Positions 57,301 to 64,000 of a stretch of 64,000 nucleotides of DNA are shown here, piece after piece. The notes beneath the pieces are model-generated. The model saw only the letters and a list, made by a program, of their open reading frames with translations, ran no database searches and had not been told where the DNA came from. Location of the stretch: NCBI GenBank assembly GCA_031826515.1, contig CP134536.1, forward strand, positions 2,120,001 to 2,184,000, in the 5' to 3' direction. Both the position numbers and the translations under genes were made by a program. The stretch is from Flavobacteriaceae bacterium HL-DH10 (GTDB lineage: Bacteria; Bacteroidota; Bacteroidia; Flavobacteriales; Flavobacteriaceae). Position 1 is the first letter of the stretch. Each line of letters opens with the position of its first letter.

Positions 57301-57553
57301 AACAACGGTTGCGGGTTTAGCCCCGCTACTACTTGAAAAAAGTAGACAAGCACAATTTTTAAAACCTATGGCTATATCTATTTCTTTCGGGATTGCTTAT
57401 GCAACTATATTAACATTATTAGTTTTGCCATTATTTTTAGCTTTTAGTAATGGTATTAAAAAGAATGTAAAGTGGTTGGCAACCGGAAACACCATTACAA
57501 AAGAAGAAGTAGAACGCGCTATTAAAGAACAAAAAGAAGAGCATGAATATTAA
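54356..57553 (+). CDS. RND efflux transporter permease (AcrB/MexB superfamily)
   Basis: A 1065-residue, 12-helix proton-driven pump with two large periplasmic loops. It has the usual first helix and FFPLVDSKIINVNVAYPGAS near residue 37. The proton-relay aspartates are in helix 4, GILVDDGIVIAENIYQHYEK near 393. Helix 10-11 region GIIALIGIMVNDGLVLIGKF is near 935, then FLTSLTTVAGLAPLLLE near 980. It sits between adaptor and outer-membrane channel genes. Substrates cannot be read; it belongs to the hydrophobe/multidrug type rather than the heavy-metal type, judging by length and motifs. Confidence 0.95.
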   Translation: MRKLIAYFIKYHVAVNIFIIAFFAFGIIGVLSLKSSFFPLVDSKIINVNVAYPGASPQEIEEGVVLKIEDNLNGLRGVDRVTSVSRENSGTITVEIEKGENIDFMLLEVKNAVDRVPSFPTGMEPLIVAKREEVRQTISFALSGKAIPLATLKQLGRQVENDLRAIDGISQIEVTGYPEEEIEIAVNETSLLAYNISFTDVAQAVSASNILVTGGNIKTDAEEYLIRANNRSYYGNELSNIIIKASNDGKIVRLKDVAIIRDRFSETPNATYFNEELAVNITVTSTNNEDLISSADKVKDYIEGYNQSHNNVRLDIVRDLSVTLNQRTELLVWNAIMGIILVLTFLSLFLNTRLAFWVAFGLPISFLGMFIFAGQFDVTINVLSLFGMIIVIGILVDDGIVIAENIYQHYEKGKTPIQAAIDGTMEVIPPVVSAIITTLLAFSLFLFLDSRIGEFFGEVSVIVILTLLVSLIEALIILPAHLAHSKALRKPVEVENPSKMKQFFSKMRFVNKIGDSIMSFLRDKVYSPTLDFVLKFKMLSLGIFIGLLILTFGSIGGGIIGVTLFPSVASDRVSVELDMPNGTNVKVTDSIISMIEQKSYLVNEELSEKYLKGTGKQLFENTILTLTSSSSARLNINMLPGEERPDAINSSLVANKLREAVGPIIGTERLIFGSGGNFGGSPVSVSLLSNNINELKAAKLELKEVLQTNPLLKDIEDNDPAGIKEIRLELKESAYLLGLDLRTVMIQVRAGFFGTQAQRFQRGQDEIRVWVRYDKTNRASINNLDDMRIVTPSGVRVTLKDIANYSIERGDVAINHLIGQREIKVSADLKDPSASATDILEDIKTNIIPQIQSRYPTISASFEGQNREKDKLTSSLASAGIPILLLIYITIAFTFRSYSQPLLLLLLVPFSLTAVAWGHWLLGFSVNILSLLGIIALIGIMVNDGLVLIGKFNSNLKEGMTFDLALSEAGKSRFRAIFLTSLTTVAGLAPLLLEKSRQAQFLKPMAISISFGIAYATILTLLVLPLFLAFSNGIKKNVKWLATGNTITKEEVERAIKEQKEEHEY

Positions 57554-58859
57554 GTTTGTTTTTTTAAGTATGTTATTAATGCTGCAAGCATCTGTGTTTG
57601 CACAAGAATTGCTAAGCCCGGAAAAAGCAGTAGTCTTAGCTTTGAAAAATAATTACGGCATTAAGTTAGCTCATACAGATGTTGAAATTGCTAATAATAA
57701 TGCAGGTATTTTAAATTCAGGTTATTTACCAACGTTAAACGGAAATGCTGGAGCAACTTATAATTCAAATAATACAGAAGCTGAGTTTTCAGATGGACGG
57801 GTAACTACTTTAAAAGGTGCTGAAAGTTCTAGATATAATGCTTCAGTCGATTTAAATTATGTTTTATTTGATGGTTTAGGGCGTGCATATAATTATAAAC
57901 AACTTAAAGAAACCCAGCAGCTTACCGGATTACAAGCACGTGAAACAATAGAAAATACTATTTTACAGCTTTTTACTGTGTACTATAATGTAGCAGAACT
58001 TACTAAAAACATTGATGCATTAACCGAAACGCTAGCCATCTCGAAAGACAGATTAATACGATCTCAATATCAATTTGATTATGGGCAAAGTACAAAATTA
58101 GCAGTACTTAATGCTGAGGTAGACATTAATAACGATAGTATTAATTTAATGAATTCGAAACAGCAATTACAGAATTATAAGCGCGATTTAAATCTTGTAT
58201 TGGGAAATACAATATTAGGAGATTTTGACGTGCACACACAAGTTTCGTTTAATACATTATATAGTAGAAGTGAGCTTTTAGAAAAGACAAAAGTTAATAA
58301 TATTAATTTATTGCAAATAGATAAAAATATAGCAATTAACACTTTAGGAGTCAAGTTTCAAAAGTCTAATTATTTGCCAACTGTAGGCTTAACAGGAAGT
58401 TATGGTTGGAATAAAAGTAATAATAATGCAGCATCTTTTGTTGCGGTATCAACTAATACAGGGTTCTCTGGAGGTTTGAACTTAAGTTGGAATTTATTTG
58501 ATGGAGGAAGCACTATAACCCGAGTTAAGAATGCAAAAATAAATTTAGAGGCTCAAAACATTCAAAAAGAACAATTAGTTGTGTCTGTAGAACGTGATTT
58601 TAGTAATGCCTGGGACGATTATCAAAATAAATTAAGGATATTTAAACTTCAAGAAGAAAATATTAATACCTCTCAAAATAATTTTGACAGAACTCTGGAA
58701 AAGTTTAAACTCGGACAAGTAAACTCGATTGAGTTTAGACAGGCTCAACTTAATCTTCTCAATGCTGAATTAAGTAGAAATCGAGCAAAATATTTAGCTA
58801 AATTAGCTGAGTTTTATTTACTTCAATTAAGTGGCGAACTTCTAAATATCAATTTCTAA
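57543..58859 (+). CDS. TolC family outer-membrane efflux protein
   Basis: A 438-residue channel. Signal peptide MNIKFVFLSMLLMLQASVFA, then two homologous outer-membrane-efflux repeats with long helices (SPEKAVVLALKNNYGIKLAH near residue 25; QFDYGQSTKLAVLNAEVDIN near 180; FKLGQVNSIEFRQAQLNLLN near 388). The internal pattern FGQ/GLGQ-S-x-x-x-x-L-x-A is standard. It overlaps the permease gene by 11 bases and completes the tripartite pump. Confidence 0.94.
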   Translation: MNIKFVFLSMLLMLQASVFAQELLSPEKAVVLALKNNYGIKLAHTDVEIANNNAGILNSGYLPTLNGNAGATYNSNNTEAEFSDGRVTTLKGAESSRYNASVDLNYVLFDGLGRAYNYKQLKETQQLTGLQARETIENTILQLFTVYYNVAELTKNIDALTETLAISKDRLIRSQYQFDYGQSTKLAVLNAEVDINNDSINLMNSKQQLQNYKRDLNLVLGNTILGDFDVHTQVSFNTLYSRSELLEKTKVNNINLLQIDKNIAINTLGVKFQKSNYLPTVGLTGSYGWNKSNNNAASFVAVSTNTGFSGGLNLSWNLFDGGSTITRVKNAKINLEAQNIQKEQLVVSVERDFSNAWDDYQNKLRIFKLQEENINTSQNNFDRTLEKFKLGQVNSIEFRQAQLNLLNAELSRNRAKYLAKLAEFYLLQLSGELLNINF

Positions 58860-58916
58860 GTATATAATTTGGATTTGTTTTCTAAACCAAAAGTATTTTT
58901 TGACAGGGAATTTGGT

Positions 58917-58960
58917 CGTTTATCGAGAAGTAATTGTTAAAATTTATTGCAGTTCATCGA
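58917..58960 (+). promoter_or_regulatory. Direct repeats (TTTATCGA / TTCATCGA) upstream of the LRR gene
   Basis: CGTTTATCGA at 58917-58926 and AGTTCATCGA at 58951-58960 are spaced by 34 bases, about three helical turns. They lie just upstream of a TATCTTCG -7 element (58990-58997). The arrangement fits a tandem activator site, as used by LytTR-type regulators. The regulator is unknown. Confidence 0.4.
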
Positions 58961-58989
58961 ATAAAACGGGTTTTAGTCTATTAATGAGT

Positions 58990-58997
58990 TATCTTCG
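58990..58997 (+). promoter_or_regulatory. -7 promoter element of the LRR gene (TATCTTCG)
   Basis: A TAnnTTCG match 30 bases before the ATG at 59028, without a visible TTG -33 box. A weak -33 with upstream repeats suits an activator-dependent promoter. Confidence 0.45.
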
Positions 58998-59027
58998 TTA
59001 AAGAATTAATCCCAAATTTATTCAAAA

Positions 59028-59852
59028 ATGAAAACCTTAAAATTTATAGCTGTCTTTTTCTTTGTTTCAGCATACTCTTTTGCAAACGTATCGTCAAATG
59101 ATAAAGATGCATTAATTGCATTATATAAAGCAACTAACGGTGCCGAATGGAACACAACGTGGGACTTAAAGGCTTCAATTGATACTTGGTATGGTGTTAA
59201 GATAGAAAATAATAAGATTGTTGAAATTAACTTGCAATTCAATAATTTACAAGGAACCTTGCCACAAGAAATAGGTAGTTTAGTTAATCTTAGAAAGATT
59301 AATTTAGGGTTTAATAAATTAGAAGGAACACTTCCCTCATCTATTAAAAACTTAAAAGAATTAACGTCTTTAGAGCTATTCATGAATAGATTTGAAGGTA
59401 ATATCCCTTCAGAATTAGGAGAATTAACAAAATTAGAATCATTAAAATTATATAGTAATAAGTTTGAAGGAAATATTCCTCAATCTTTAATGCGTTTAAT
59501 TAATTTAAAAGAGCTTTTATTAGGAAGTAATTTTTTAACTGGAACTATTCCAAATAATATATATGCTTTATCTAAATTAGAAAAGCTTAGTTTAATGGAT
59601 AATAAATTAGAAGGTGAGATTCCAGTTGAAATTGCACAATTAACTAATTTAGAAGAGTTAATTTTGTCTACCAATAATCTTACAGGTGATTTACCATTAG
59701 AGTTTATGAATCTATCTAATTTAAATACGATTATGGTTAGCGATAATAATTTAAATCGAGAGTACGTTAGTATTTCGGGAAAAAACCCACCTAGCTTAAT
59801 GATGATTGATATGGAAAACCCTACAGCTACTGTGGATATTGAAAAAGAATAG
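59028..59852 (+). CDS. Secreted leucine-rich repeat protein, plant-type repeats
   Basis: A 274-residue exported protein with signal peptide (MKTLKFIAVFFFVSAYSFAN). It has a cap segment DALIALYKATNGAEWNTTWD near residue 25 that is common at the start of bacterial and plant extracellular LRRs, then about eight 24-residue repeats of the form LxxLxLxxNxLxGxIPxxIxxL (for example LGFNKLEGTLPSSIKNL and LFMNRFEGNIPSELGEL). No T9SS C-terminal domain is present, so it may stay in the periplasm or attach otherwise. Role probably in adhesion or protein binding. Monocistronic, with its own promoter and terminator. Confidence 0.85.
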   Translation: MKTLKFIAVFFFVSAYSFANVSSNDKDALIALYKATNGAEWNTTWDLKASIDTWYGVKIENNKIVEINLQFNNLQGTLPQEIGSLVNLRKINLGFNKLEGTLPSSIKNLKELTSLELFMNRFEGNIPSELGELTKLESLKLYSNKFEGNIPQSLMRLINLKELLLGSNFLTGTIPNNIYALSKLEKLSLMDNKLEGEIPVEIAQLTNLEELILSTNNLTGDLPLEFMNLSNLNTIMVSDNNLNREYVSISGKNPPSLMMIDMENPTATVDIEKE

Positions 59853-59886
59853 GATGTTAAATTAATTTTTTATATTTCAATTTAAG

Positions 59887-59923
59887 AAAAACAGATGGCA
59901 AAAATGTCTATCTGTTTTTTTTT
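59887..59923 (+). terminator. Intrinsic terminator after the LRR gene
   Basis: AAAAACAGAT at about 59887-59896 pairs with ATCTGTTTTT at about 59910-59919, with a loop of 13 bases and a T-run to 59923. Confidence 0.7.
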
Positions 59924-59935
59924 AGTTTTATACTT

Positions 59936-60118
59936 ATGTTAGAAAAATTTTTTACTTGTCCTTATTGCTGGGAAAGCATATCAATGTTATTAGATAATTC
60001 AATTCCTGAACAGTCTTATATTGAAGATTGTGAGATATGTTGTAATCCAATTCAAGTAACTATTAAATTTGTTAATTTAGAATTGCTACATTTTCAAGTA
60101 GATAGCATTGAACAGTAA
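59936..60118 (+). CDS. CPXCG motif-containing cysteine-rich protein
   Basis: A 60-residue small protein with two zinc-binding Cys pairs, FTCPYCWESI at residues 7-16 and EDCEICCNPIQVTI near 30, and an acidic middle. The first pair is CPYCW rather than the name-giving CPxCG, but length and layout match the family. Function is unknown. It lies just upstream of tRNA-fMet, outside the putative integrated element. Confidence 0.78.
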   Translation: MLEKFFTCPYCWESISMLLDNSIPEQSYIEDCEICCNPIQVTIKFVNLELLHFQVDSIEQ

Positions 60119-60136
60119 TATTTTCTAATTTTATGC

Positions 60137-60167
60137 TTGTAGAAACATAAAAATGATTGTATATTTG
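60137..60167 (+). promoter_or_regulatory. Promoter of tRNA-fMet (TTG, 20 bases, TATATTTG)
   Basis: TTG at 60137-60139, a 20-base spacer and TATATTTG at 60160-60167. This is the same form as the tRNA-Tyr promoter and a near-consensus Bacteroidota promoter; the 5' leader before the tRNA is about 66 bases. Confidence 0.75.
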
Positions 60168-60239
60168 CAGTCCGAAATAATTTGGTCGGTATTATGAGCC
60201 GAAAGTTAAAAGCTAAGTAAGTTGTTTTAGGAATTAAAT

Positions 60240-60312
<73 letters not shown>

Positions 60313-60336
60313 CAAAGTATAAAGTCAATAAACAAG

Positions 60337-60366
60337 CGGTTTAGTTTTCACTAAACCGTTTTTTTT
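60337..60366 (+). terminator. Intrinsic terminator after tRNA-fMet
   Basis: CGGTTTAG (60337-60344), loop TTTTCA, CTAAACCG (60351-60358) and eight T to 60366. The integrase ATG begins at the very next base. Confidence 0.85.
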
Positions 60367-61692
60367 ATGCTTACCATTACTCAATTTCTTACATTTGCAT
60401 ACGATAGTGAATACGAAAGTGCATACGATTTGTCTCAAAAAAGAAATTTTTCCAATCCAAAAATCTATACTGCTAAAGGTAATTTAACCAAGCGTTGGTA
60501 TGTCTATTTTTCATTTCGAGATCCTAAAACTGAAAAATTAAAACGTATCACCCCTTTTTACGGAAATGCCAACACTTATAAAACCAAAGAAGAACGTATG
60601 GAAGTTCTTATGGTTTATAGAAAAGTATTATTAAAACTTTTAATACAAGGCTTCAATCCTTTTTCAAATAATACAGAACTGTATAATAAATTACATTCTA
60701 AAAAAGTTTCTAACGACTTACCTGATACAGTTGAAGCAAAAGCAATAACACCTATCGAAAGCACAAGTGTAGAAGAACCAAAAATAAGGTTAAGAGAAGC
60801 TTTTGATTTTGGTTTAAAGTTAAAGGAAAAACTTATTAGCGAACGCACTAAAAAAGATTACGAGAATAAAATTGATAGCCTATTAAAATGGCTTGAGATA
60901 AACCATCCAAATTTAAATACTATTGATGGGCTTAATAAAAAAATCGTTTCTGGTTTTTTAAACCATATCTTAAACAAAACGTCACCTCGTAATAGAAATA
61001 ATTATAGAGCAGATTTAAGCAGTATAGTACAAGTTTTAGAGGATAATGAGATTATCAAATTAAACGTTGTTAAAAAAATACCCGTTTTAAAGTCAATACC
61101 ACAACGCCACAAGACTTATACTCAAGAAACACAAGAGGCTATATTTAAACACCTACAAGATACGGATCCTATACTTCTATTGTATATTAAGTTTATTTCT
61201 TATGGATTTTTAAGACCCATTGAAGTCTGTAGATTGAAATTAGAAAACATCAATTTAGATAATAAAACTATTCAATTTAAAGCAAAGAATAGTCCATTAA
61301 AAACAAAAATAATCCCTAAAATATTATATGATGCTTTACCTGATTTATCTGGATTAAAACCAGACGATTCTTTATTTACTCCAAAACAGATTGGAGGCGT
61401 GTGGGAAACAGATGAAGATAGTAAAAGAGATTATTTTACTAAACGTTTTAAAAAAATAGTAAAAGATCCTTTTAAATTAGGACTTGATTATAGTTTATAT
61501 AGTTTCAGGCATACCTATATTACAAAGGTTTATAGAGCATTGGTTAAAGAGTTTGCACCATTTGAAGCTAAGAGTAAGCTCATGTTAATTTCGGGACACA
61601 CATCTATGTCTGCATTAGAAAAGTATCTAAGAGATATTGATGCCGAATTACCGTCAGATTATTCAGAAATGCTAAAGAGAACTAATGAGTAA
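60367..61692 (+). CDS. Tyrosine recombinase / integrase
   Basis: A 441-residue site-specific recombinase. The SAM-like core-binding domain is at about 140-240 (LREAFDFGLKLKEKLISERT). The catalytic domain shows the first Arg in SYGFLRPIEVCRLKLENI near residue 283, RH in LYSFRHTYITKV near 380, His in LISGHTSMSALEKYL near 410 and the nucleophile Tyr in that last motif. ATG 60367 directly follows a terminator T-run, so no ribosome site precedes it; a downstream TTG near 60430 is possible because homologues tend to begin near NPKIYTAKGNLTKRWYVYF. The position behind tRNA-fMet marks an integrated element. Confidence 0.9.
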   Translation: MLTITQFLTFAYDSEYESAYDLSQKRNFSNPKIYTAKGNLTKRWYVYFSFRDPKTEKLKRITPFYGNANTYKTKEERMEVLMVYRKVLLKLLIQGFNPFSNNTELYNKLHSKKVSNDLPDTVEAKAITPIESTSVEEPKIRLREAFDFGLKLKEKLISERTKKDYENKIDSLLKWLEINHPNLNTIDGLNKKIVSGFLNHILNKTSPRNRNNYRADLSSIVQVLEDNEIIKLNVVKKIPVLKSIPQRHKTYTQETQEAIFKHLQDTDPILLLYIKFISYGFLRPIEVCRLKLENINLDNKTIQFKAKNSPLKTKIIPKILYDALPDLSGLKPDDSLFTPKQIGGVWETDEDSKRDYFTKRFKKIVKDPFKLGLDYSLYSFRHTYITKVYRALVKEFAPFEAKSKLMLISGHTSMSALEKYLRDIDAELPSDYSEMLKRTNE

Positions 61693-62431
61693 AAAATCGT
61701 TACATAAGTTTTACCTTGATTTAATTCCAAATCTAATAACGGAATTATTTTTTTTCCTACCAGAAAAGGAAATTCGAGTAGATATTATTGAAAAGCTTGA
61801 TTTTTTAAAAAATCAAAATGTTCTAAACAAGGTTTATGTTTTTGATCATTATGTAGGTCCAATGGAATACAAAAAGGGTAGAAGCAATAAAAACATTTTT
61901 CTAAAGAGTGGTAAATTAGAGCAGAATATATTTCGTTTAGTAGAAAAGAAATCCGAAGTTAAGAAACAAGAGTTTTATTATGTCTTAAATAAATATTTTG
62001 AATTGGTTGAAACTTTATTTTACATGACAAATTGGATGAATACAAACTTGGTTCAAGTTGTAAAAAAGGATGATGGTATTATTGGGTTATTTCATGTGCA
62101 GTTTTTAAACTTTAAAAAACACTTCGAAGAACTAGTTAGAAATTTTTATCCTAATAGAGAAGCTATTCCCAAAGGAAATTTTAATGCACATGAGATTATA
62201 GAAACTTATTTTCCTGATATTACAAAAAGTTTTAAGCCTGCGACGAACTCAGTTATTGTTCCTAATTTTAAGGCAAGAACAAAGTCCGTCGAATTAAACC
62301 ATATAGAAAACACCACCACACCACCACTACCACCACCACTCCAAAAAGCGGATAAAAAGGACAAGAAACAACTCGTTACAGAGGAAGAAGTAGAAAAACT
62401 TTTGCTTGAAACGTTTTTCAATATCAAGTAA
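61685..62431 (+). CDS. Hypothetical protein, cargo of the tRNA-linked element
   Basis: A 248-residue protein that I do not recognise. It overlaps the integrase by eight bases, so it is translationally coupled. N-terminal two thirds are helical and Lys/Phe-rich (FYLDLIPNLITELFFFLPEK; FYYVLNKYFELVETLFYMTN). Then comes a proline hinge (TTTPPLPPPLQK near 213) and a charged C-terminal helix (LVTEEEVEKLLLETFFNI). No catalytic motif or signal peptide is visible. Being tied to the integrase it could be an excision or replication accessory factor; unproven. Confidence 0.6.
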   Translation: MSKKSLHKFYLDLIPNLITELFFFLPEKEIRVDIIEKLDFLKNQNVLNKVYVFDHYVGPMEYKKGRSNKNIFLKSGKLEQNIFRLVEKKSEVKKQEFYYVLNKYFELVETLFYMTNWMNTNLVQVVKKDDGIIGLFHVQFLNFKKHFEELVRNFYPNREAIPKGNFNAHEIIETYFPDITKSFKPATNSVIVPNFKARTKSVELNHIENTTTPPLPPPLQKADKKDKKQLVTEEEVEKLLLETFFNIK

Positions 62432-62446
62432 TAATATTAATTTAAG

Positions 62447-62470
62447 CGTAAATTAAACGTTTAAATTACG
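62447..62470. promoter_or_regulatory. 24-bp near-perfect palindrome before the zinc-finger gene
   Basis: CGTAAATTAAAC (62447-62458) and GTTTAAATTACG (62459-62470) are reverse complements except for one pair, centred on AACGTT, and end seven bases before the ATG at 62478. The position is that of an operator or translational hairpin. The binding protein could be the neighbouring zinc-finger protein (inference). Confidence 0.5.
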
Positions 62471-62477
62471 TATAATA

Positions 62478-62906
62478 ATGAAAAAAACAGAAATTTGTTT
62501 GGAATGTGGTGATGATTTTATCCCCAAAAGGCGAGGTGTTCAAAAATTTTGCAGTAACTCTTGTAGAAGTAGGCATTGGTTATTAAAACAAAACAAGACA
62601 AAGGTTTCTAAAATACTGGAAAAACAAAAAAATCAATTGCCTGATGTAAAAAGTGGAAATAAAGCAGACGGTATGTCTTTAGCTGGAGTTGGAAATGCAG
62701 CAGTTGGAGTAGCCGTTGTAGAAGTTGTAAAAAACATATTGAAAACGGAAGATAACAAACCTGCCACTAAAAATGATATAAGAGAACTAAAAACACTAAT
62801 TAATGGTGGACGATTTCTTCCCGTAAATAATGTTCCAAAAGATAGCTTTGGCAGACACCCCTACTATGATATTGAAACTGGTAATGTAGTTTTCTTTTTT
62901 ATTTAA
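62478..62906 (+). CDS. Small zinc-finger protein with Gly/Ala-rich segment
   Basis: A 142-residue protein whose N-terminus has two Cys pairs, CLECGDDFIPKRRGVQKFC then SNSCRSRHWLLKQ, resembling the DUF2116/FCS-like zinc ribbons common in Bacteroidota mobile elements. A hydrophobic Gly/Ala/Val stretch follows (SLAGVGNAAVGVAVVEVV, residues 67-84) and a C-terminal part ends GRHPYYDIETGNVVFFFI. DNA or RNA binding is likely for the ribbon. It is preceded by a 24-bp palindrome and followed by a non-coding stretch of about 200 bases. Confidence 0.65.
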   Translation: MKKTEICLECGDDFIPKRRGVQKFCSNSCRSRHWLLKQNKTKVSKILEKQKNQLPDVKSGNKADGMSLAGVGNAAVGVAVVEVVKNILKTEDNKPATKNDIRELKTLINGGRFLPVNNVPKDSFGRHPYYDIETGNVVFFFI

Positions 62907-63112
62907 AAACATTAATATTTGTACTATAATGTTCTGCGTTATGTAACTTGAGCTTTGCTTAAAAGCGAATTTGTTACTACTTTTCTTGAAAAAATTTATT
63001 CTCTAAAGTTTCTTCTACTATGCAAATGGAACACTTTTTATGCGACGACGTAGGAGGGAAGCGTAATGTGTGTGAAATGGAATTTAGCGTTATCTTTAAG
63101 TAAAAATATATT
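62907..63112. other. Non-coding gap before the Ntn-hydrolase-like gene, with a nested stem
   Basis: No ORF fits here. Near 62941-62975 GTAAC and GTTAC (62943-62947 and 62970-62974) bracket an inner GCTTT/AAAGC pair, giving a possible two-step hairpin. No clear TAnnTTTG box is found; the promoter for the next gene is not identified. Confidence 0.3.
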
Positions 63113-64000
63113 ATGACTCTTATTGTAGGATTTGTAAATAAAAAAATGGCAGTTTTAGCAGCTGATACTCAAATTTCAAGCTACAATGGTGCTCAAGAAA
63201 TAATCAATAGAGCAGTAATACATAAAATTGATTTAGTAGATCATAATTTATTGTTTTCGTATTTAGGCAAGTGGGATATTTTAAACGAGGATAAGTTATC
63301 CGAGTTTAGAAAAAAACTAACTAATCGAAAAAATAAGGTTTTTTTCGCTTTTAGATTTGTGAGACGTTTAAACAGAGATGCTCTAATAATTGGCTTTTGG
63401 AATTTCGGACTAATATGGCGTTTAGTTTTTAAAGGTAAAAAAGAAAGTAAAATCAAAAAACTTGTTATAAAGAAGGGATCTTTTTATTTCAATGATCCAA
63501 ACGCCAATCTTTTAAATTATGTAACAGTAGAAAGTAGAATCAAAGGTTATTTAGACGATACTTCTACTGCCTTAGAAAATTATCTATTCACAATAAATAA
63601 CACAATACTTTCTGAAATTGCACAAGGTAAAGATTTGGTTATTCCAGGCTTAGTTTTAAACAATAATCGAAATACTGTAGGTGGTTATGTTACAATCTGT
63701 ATCTTATTAAAAGAGACAAAATATACATTAAGAATCTTCAATAAAACAAGAGCTCATTGCTTTTTTAAACATTATCAAAATGGTAATTTACTTGATAATA
63801 ATTCAAATCCATTTGGTTTAGGATTAAATCATAGCCAAATTATATATATAGATAATTTAGCAATGATATTTAAGTCAATAAATGATTCTGAAAATGAAGC
63901 TATCAAATCAAGTTTGCTGATTTTGTTACAAAATCAAATAAATCATTTGAGAGAGAATGATTTTCTCGCATGTTTTTTATTAAGACAATTAGTGATTTAC
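63113..64000 (+). CDS. Proteasome/HslV-like Ntn-hydrolase family protein, C-terminus beyond window
   Basis: From ATG 63113 an open frame of 296 codons runs to the right edge without a stop. It opens MTLIVGFVNKKMAVLAADTQ. If the Met is removed, Thr becomes residue 1 and the Asp of LAAD falls exactly at residue 17, as in HslV and proteasome beta subunits; a Lys (HKID) at 37 is near their Lys33. This is the N-terminal-nucleophile threonine hydrolase signature. The rest, about 250 residues, has no motif I know, and the length is longer than HslV. It is carried behind the integrase in the same direction. Peptidase or amidase function is inferred, not shown. Confidence 0.6.
   Translation, partial: MTLIVGFVNKKMAVLAADTQISSYNGAQEIINRAVIHKIDLVDHNLLFSYLGKWDILNEDKLSEFRKKLTNRKNKVFFAFRFVRRLNRDALIIGFWNFGLIWRLVFKGKKESKIKKLVIKKGSFYFNDPNANLLNYVTVESRIKGYLDDTSTALENYLFTINNTILSEIAQGKDLVIPGLVLNNNRNTVGGYVTICILLKETKYTLRIFNKTRAHCFFKHYQNGNLLDNNSNPFGLGLNHSQIIYIDNLAMIFKSINDSENEAIKSSLLILLQNQINHLRENDFLACFLLRQLVIY

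Noticed and set aside
60313-64000. attR copy of the tRNA-fMet 3' end inside the window
   Set aside because: I scanned for a repeat of the TTCGAGTCCAGTTCCCGC region after the integrase and saw none; the far boundary is presumably beyond 64000.

Overview
The window is a contiguous piece of a low-GC chromosome from a gliding member of the Flavobacteriaceae (Bacteroidota). Several signs agree. It carries the gliding/type IX secretion genes gldKLMN, an exosortase F pair, GLPGLI, DUF5686, DUF6090, DUF6807 and HYC_CC_PP family proteins and TonB-type receptors. It also uses the Bacteroidota promoter form (TTG, about 20 bases, then TAnnTTTG or TAnnTTCG) at many genes. I cannot name the genus from sequence alone.

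Layout. 0-2 kb: electron transfer flavoprotein genes etfB-etfA, then the first codons of a bifunctional nuclease. 2-10 kb: pyruvate dehydrogenase E1 beta, a DUF5686 outer-membrane protein, a DUF6090 membrane protein, soluble pyrophosphatase ppa (frameshifted) and the membrane pyrophosphatase hppA. 10-18 kb: deoxynucleoside kinase, a GLPGLI protein with its beta-barrel partner, tRNA-Tyr, an unknown accessory gene, a GH43 glycosidase and a lipoprotein peptide deformylase. 18-26 kb: the cell-shape operon mreB-mreC-mreD-mrdA-rodA, then purH and msrC. 26-33 kb: exosortase XrtF and partner, a heavy-metal uptake cluster (HYC_CC_PP, decayed HMA, TonB receptor, secreted HMA), a bicupin and a DUF6807 lipoprotein. 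33-40 kb: miaB, a sigma-54 activator, lptE, a TPR protein, secG, groES and groEL, all leftward. 40-60 kb: topA, an arginase-fold protein, gldKLMN, an FAD oxidoreductase, DUF983, an ABC-F ATPase, a tripartite RND efflux operon, a leucine-rich repeat protein and a CPXCG protein. 60.2-64 kb: initiator tRNA-fMet followed at once by a tyrosine recombinase and three cargo genes, which looks like the left end of an integrated element running off the window.

Main points. Four conserved genes (ppa, the GLPGLI gene, rodA, groEL) each carry one single-base indel at an A-rich or T-rich run. Since groEL and rodA should be needed, the simplest reading is uncorrected sequence error, though decay has not been excluded. 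The least explained material is at the right end: an open gene whose N-terminus looks like a proteasome/HslV-type N-terminal-threonine hydrolase, carried by the tRNA-linked element. Other leads are a promoter-leader module of about 70 bp shared by two unrelated genes, a perfect 24-bp palindrome upstream of etfB, a sigma-54-type promoter upstream of groES, and an arginase-fold protein without metal ligands beside gldK.
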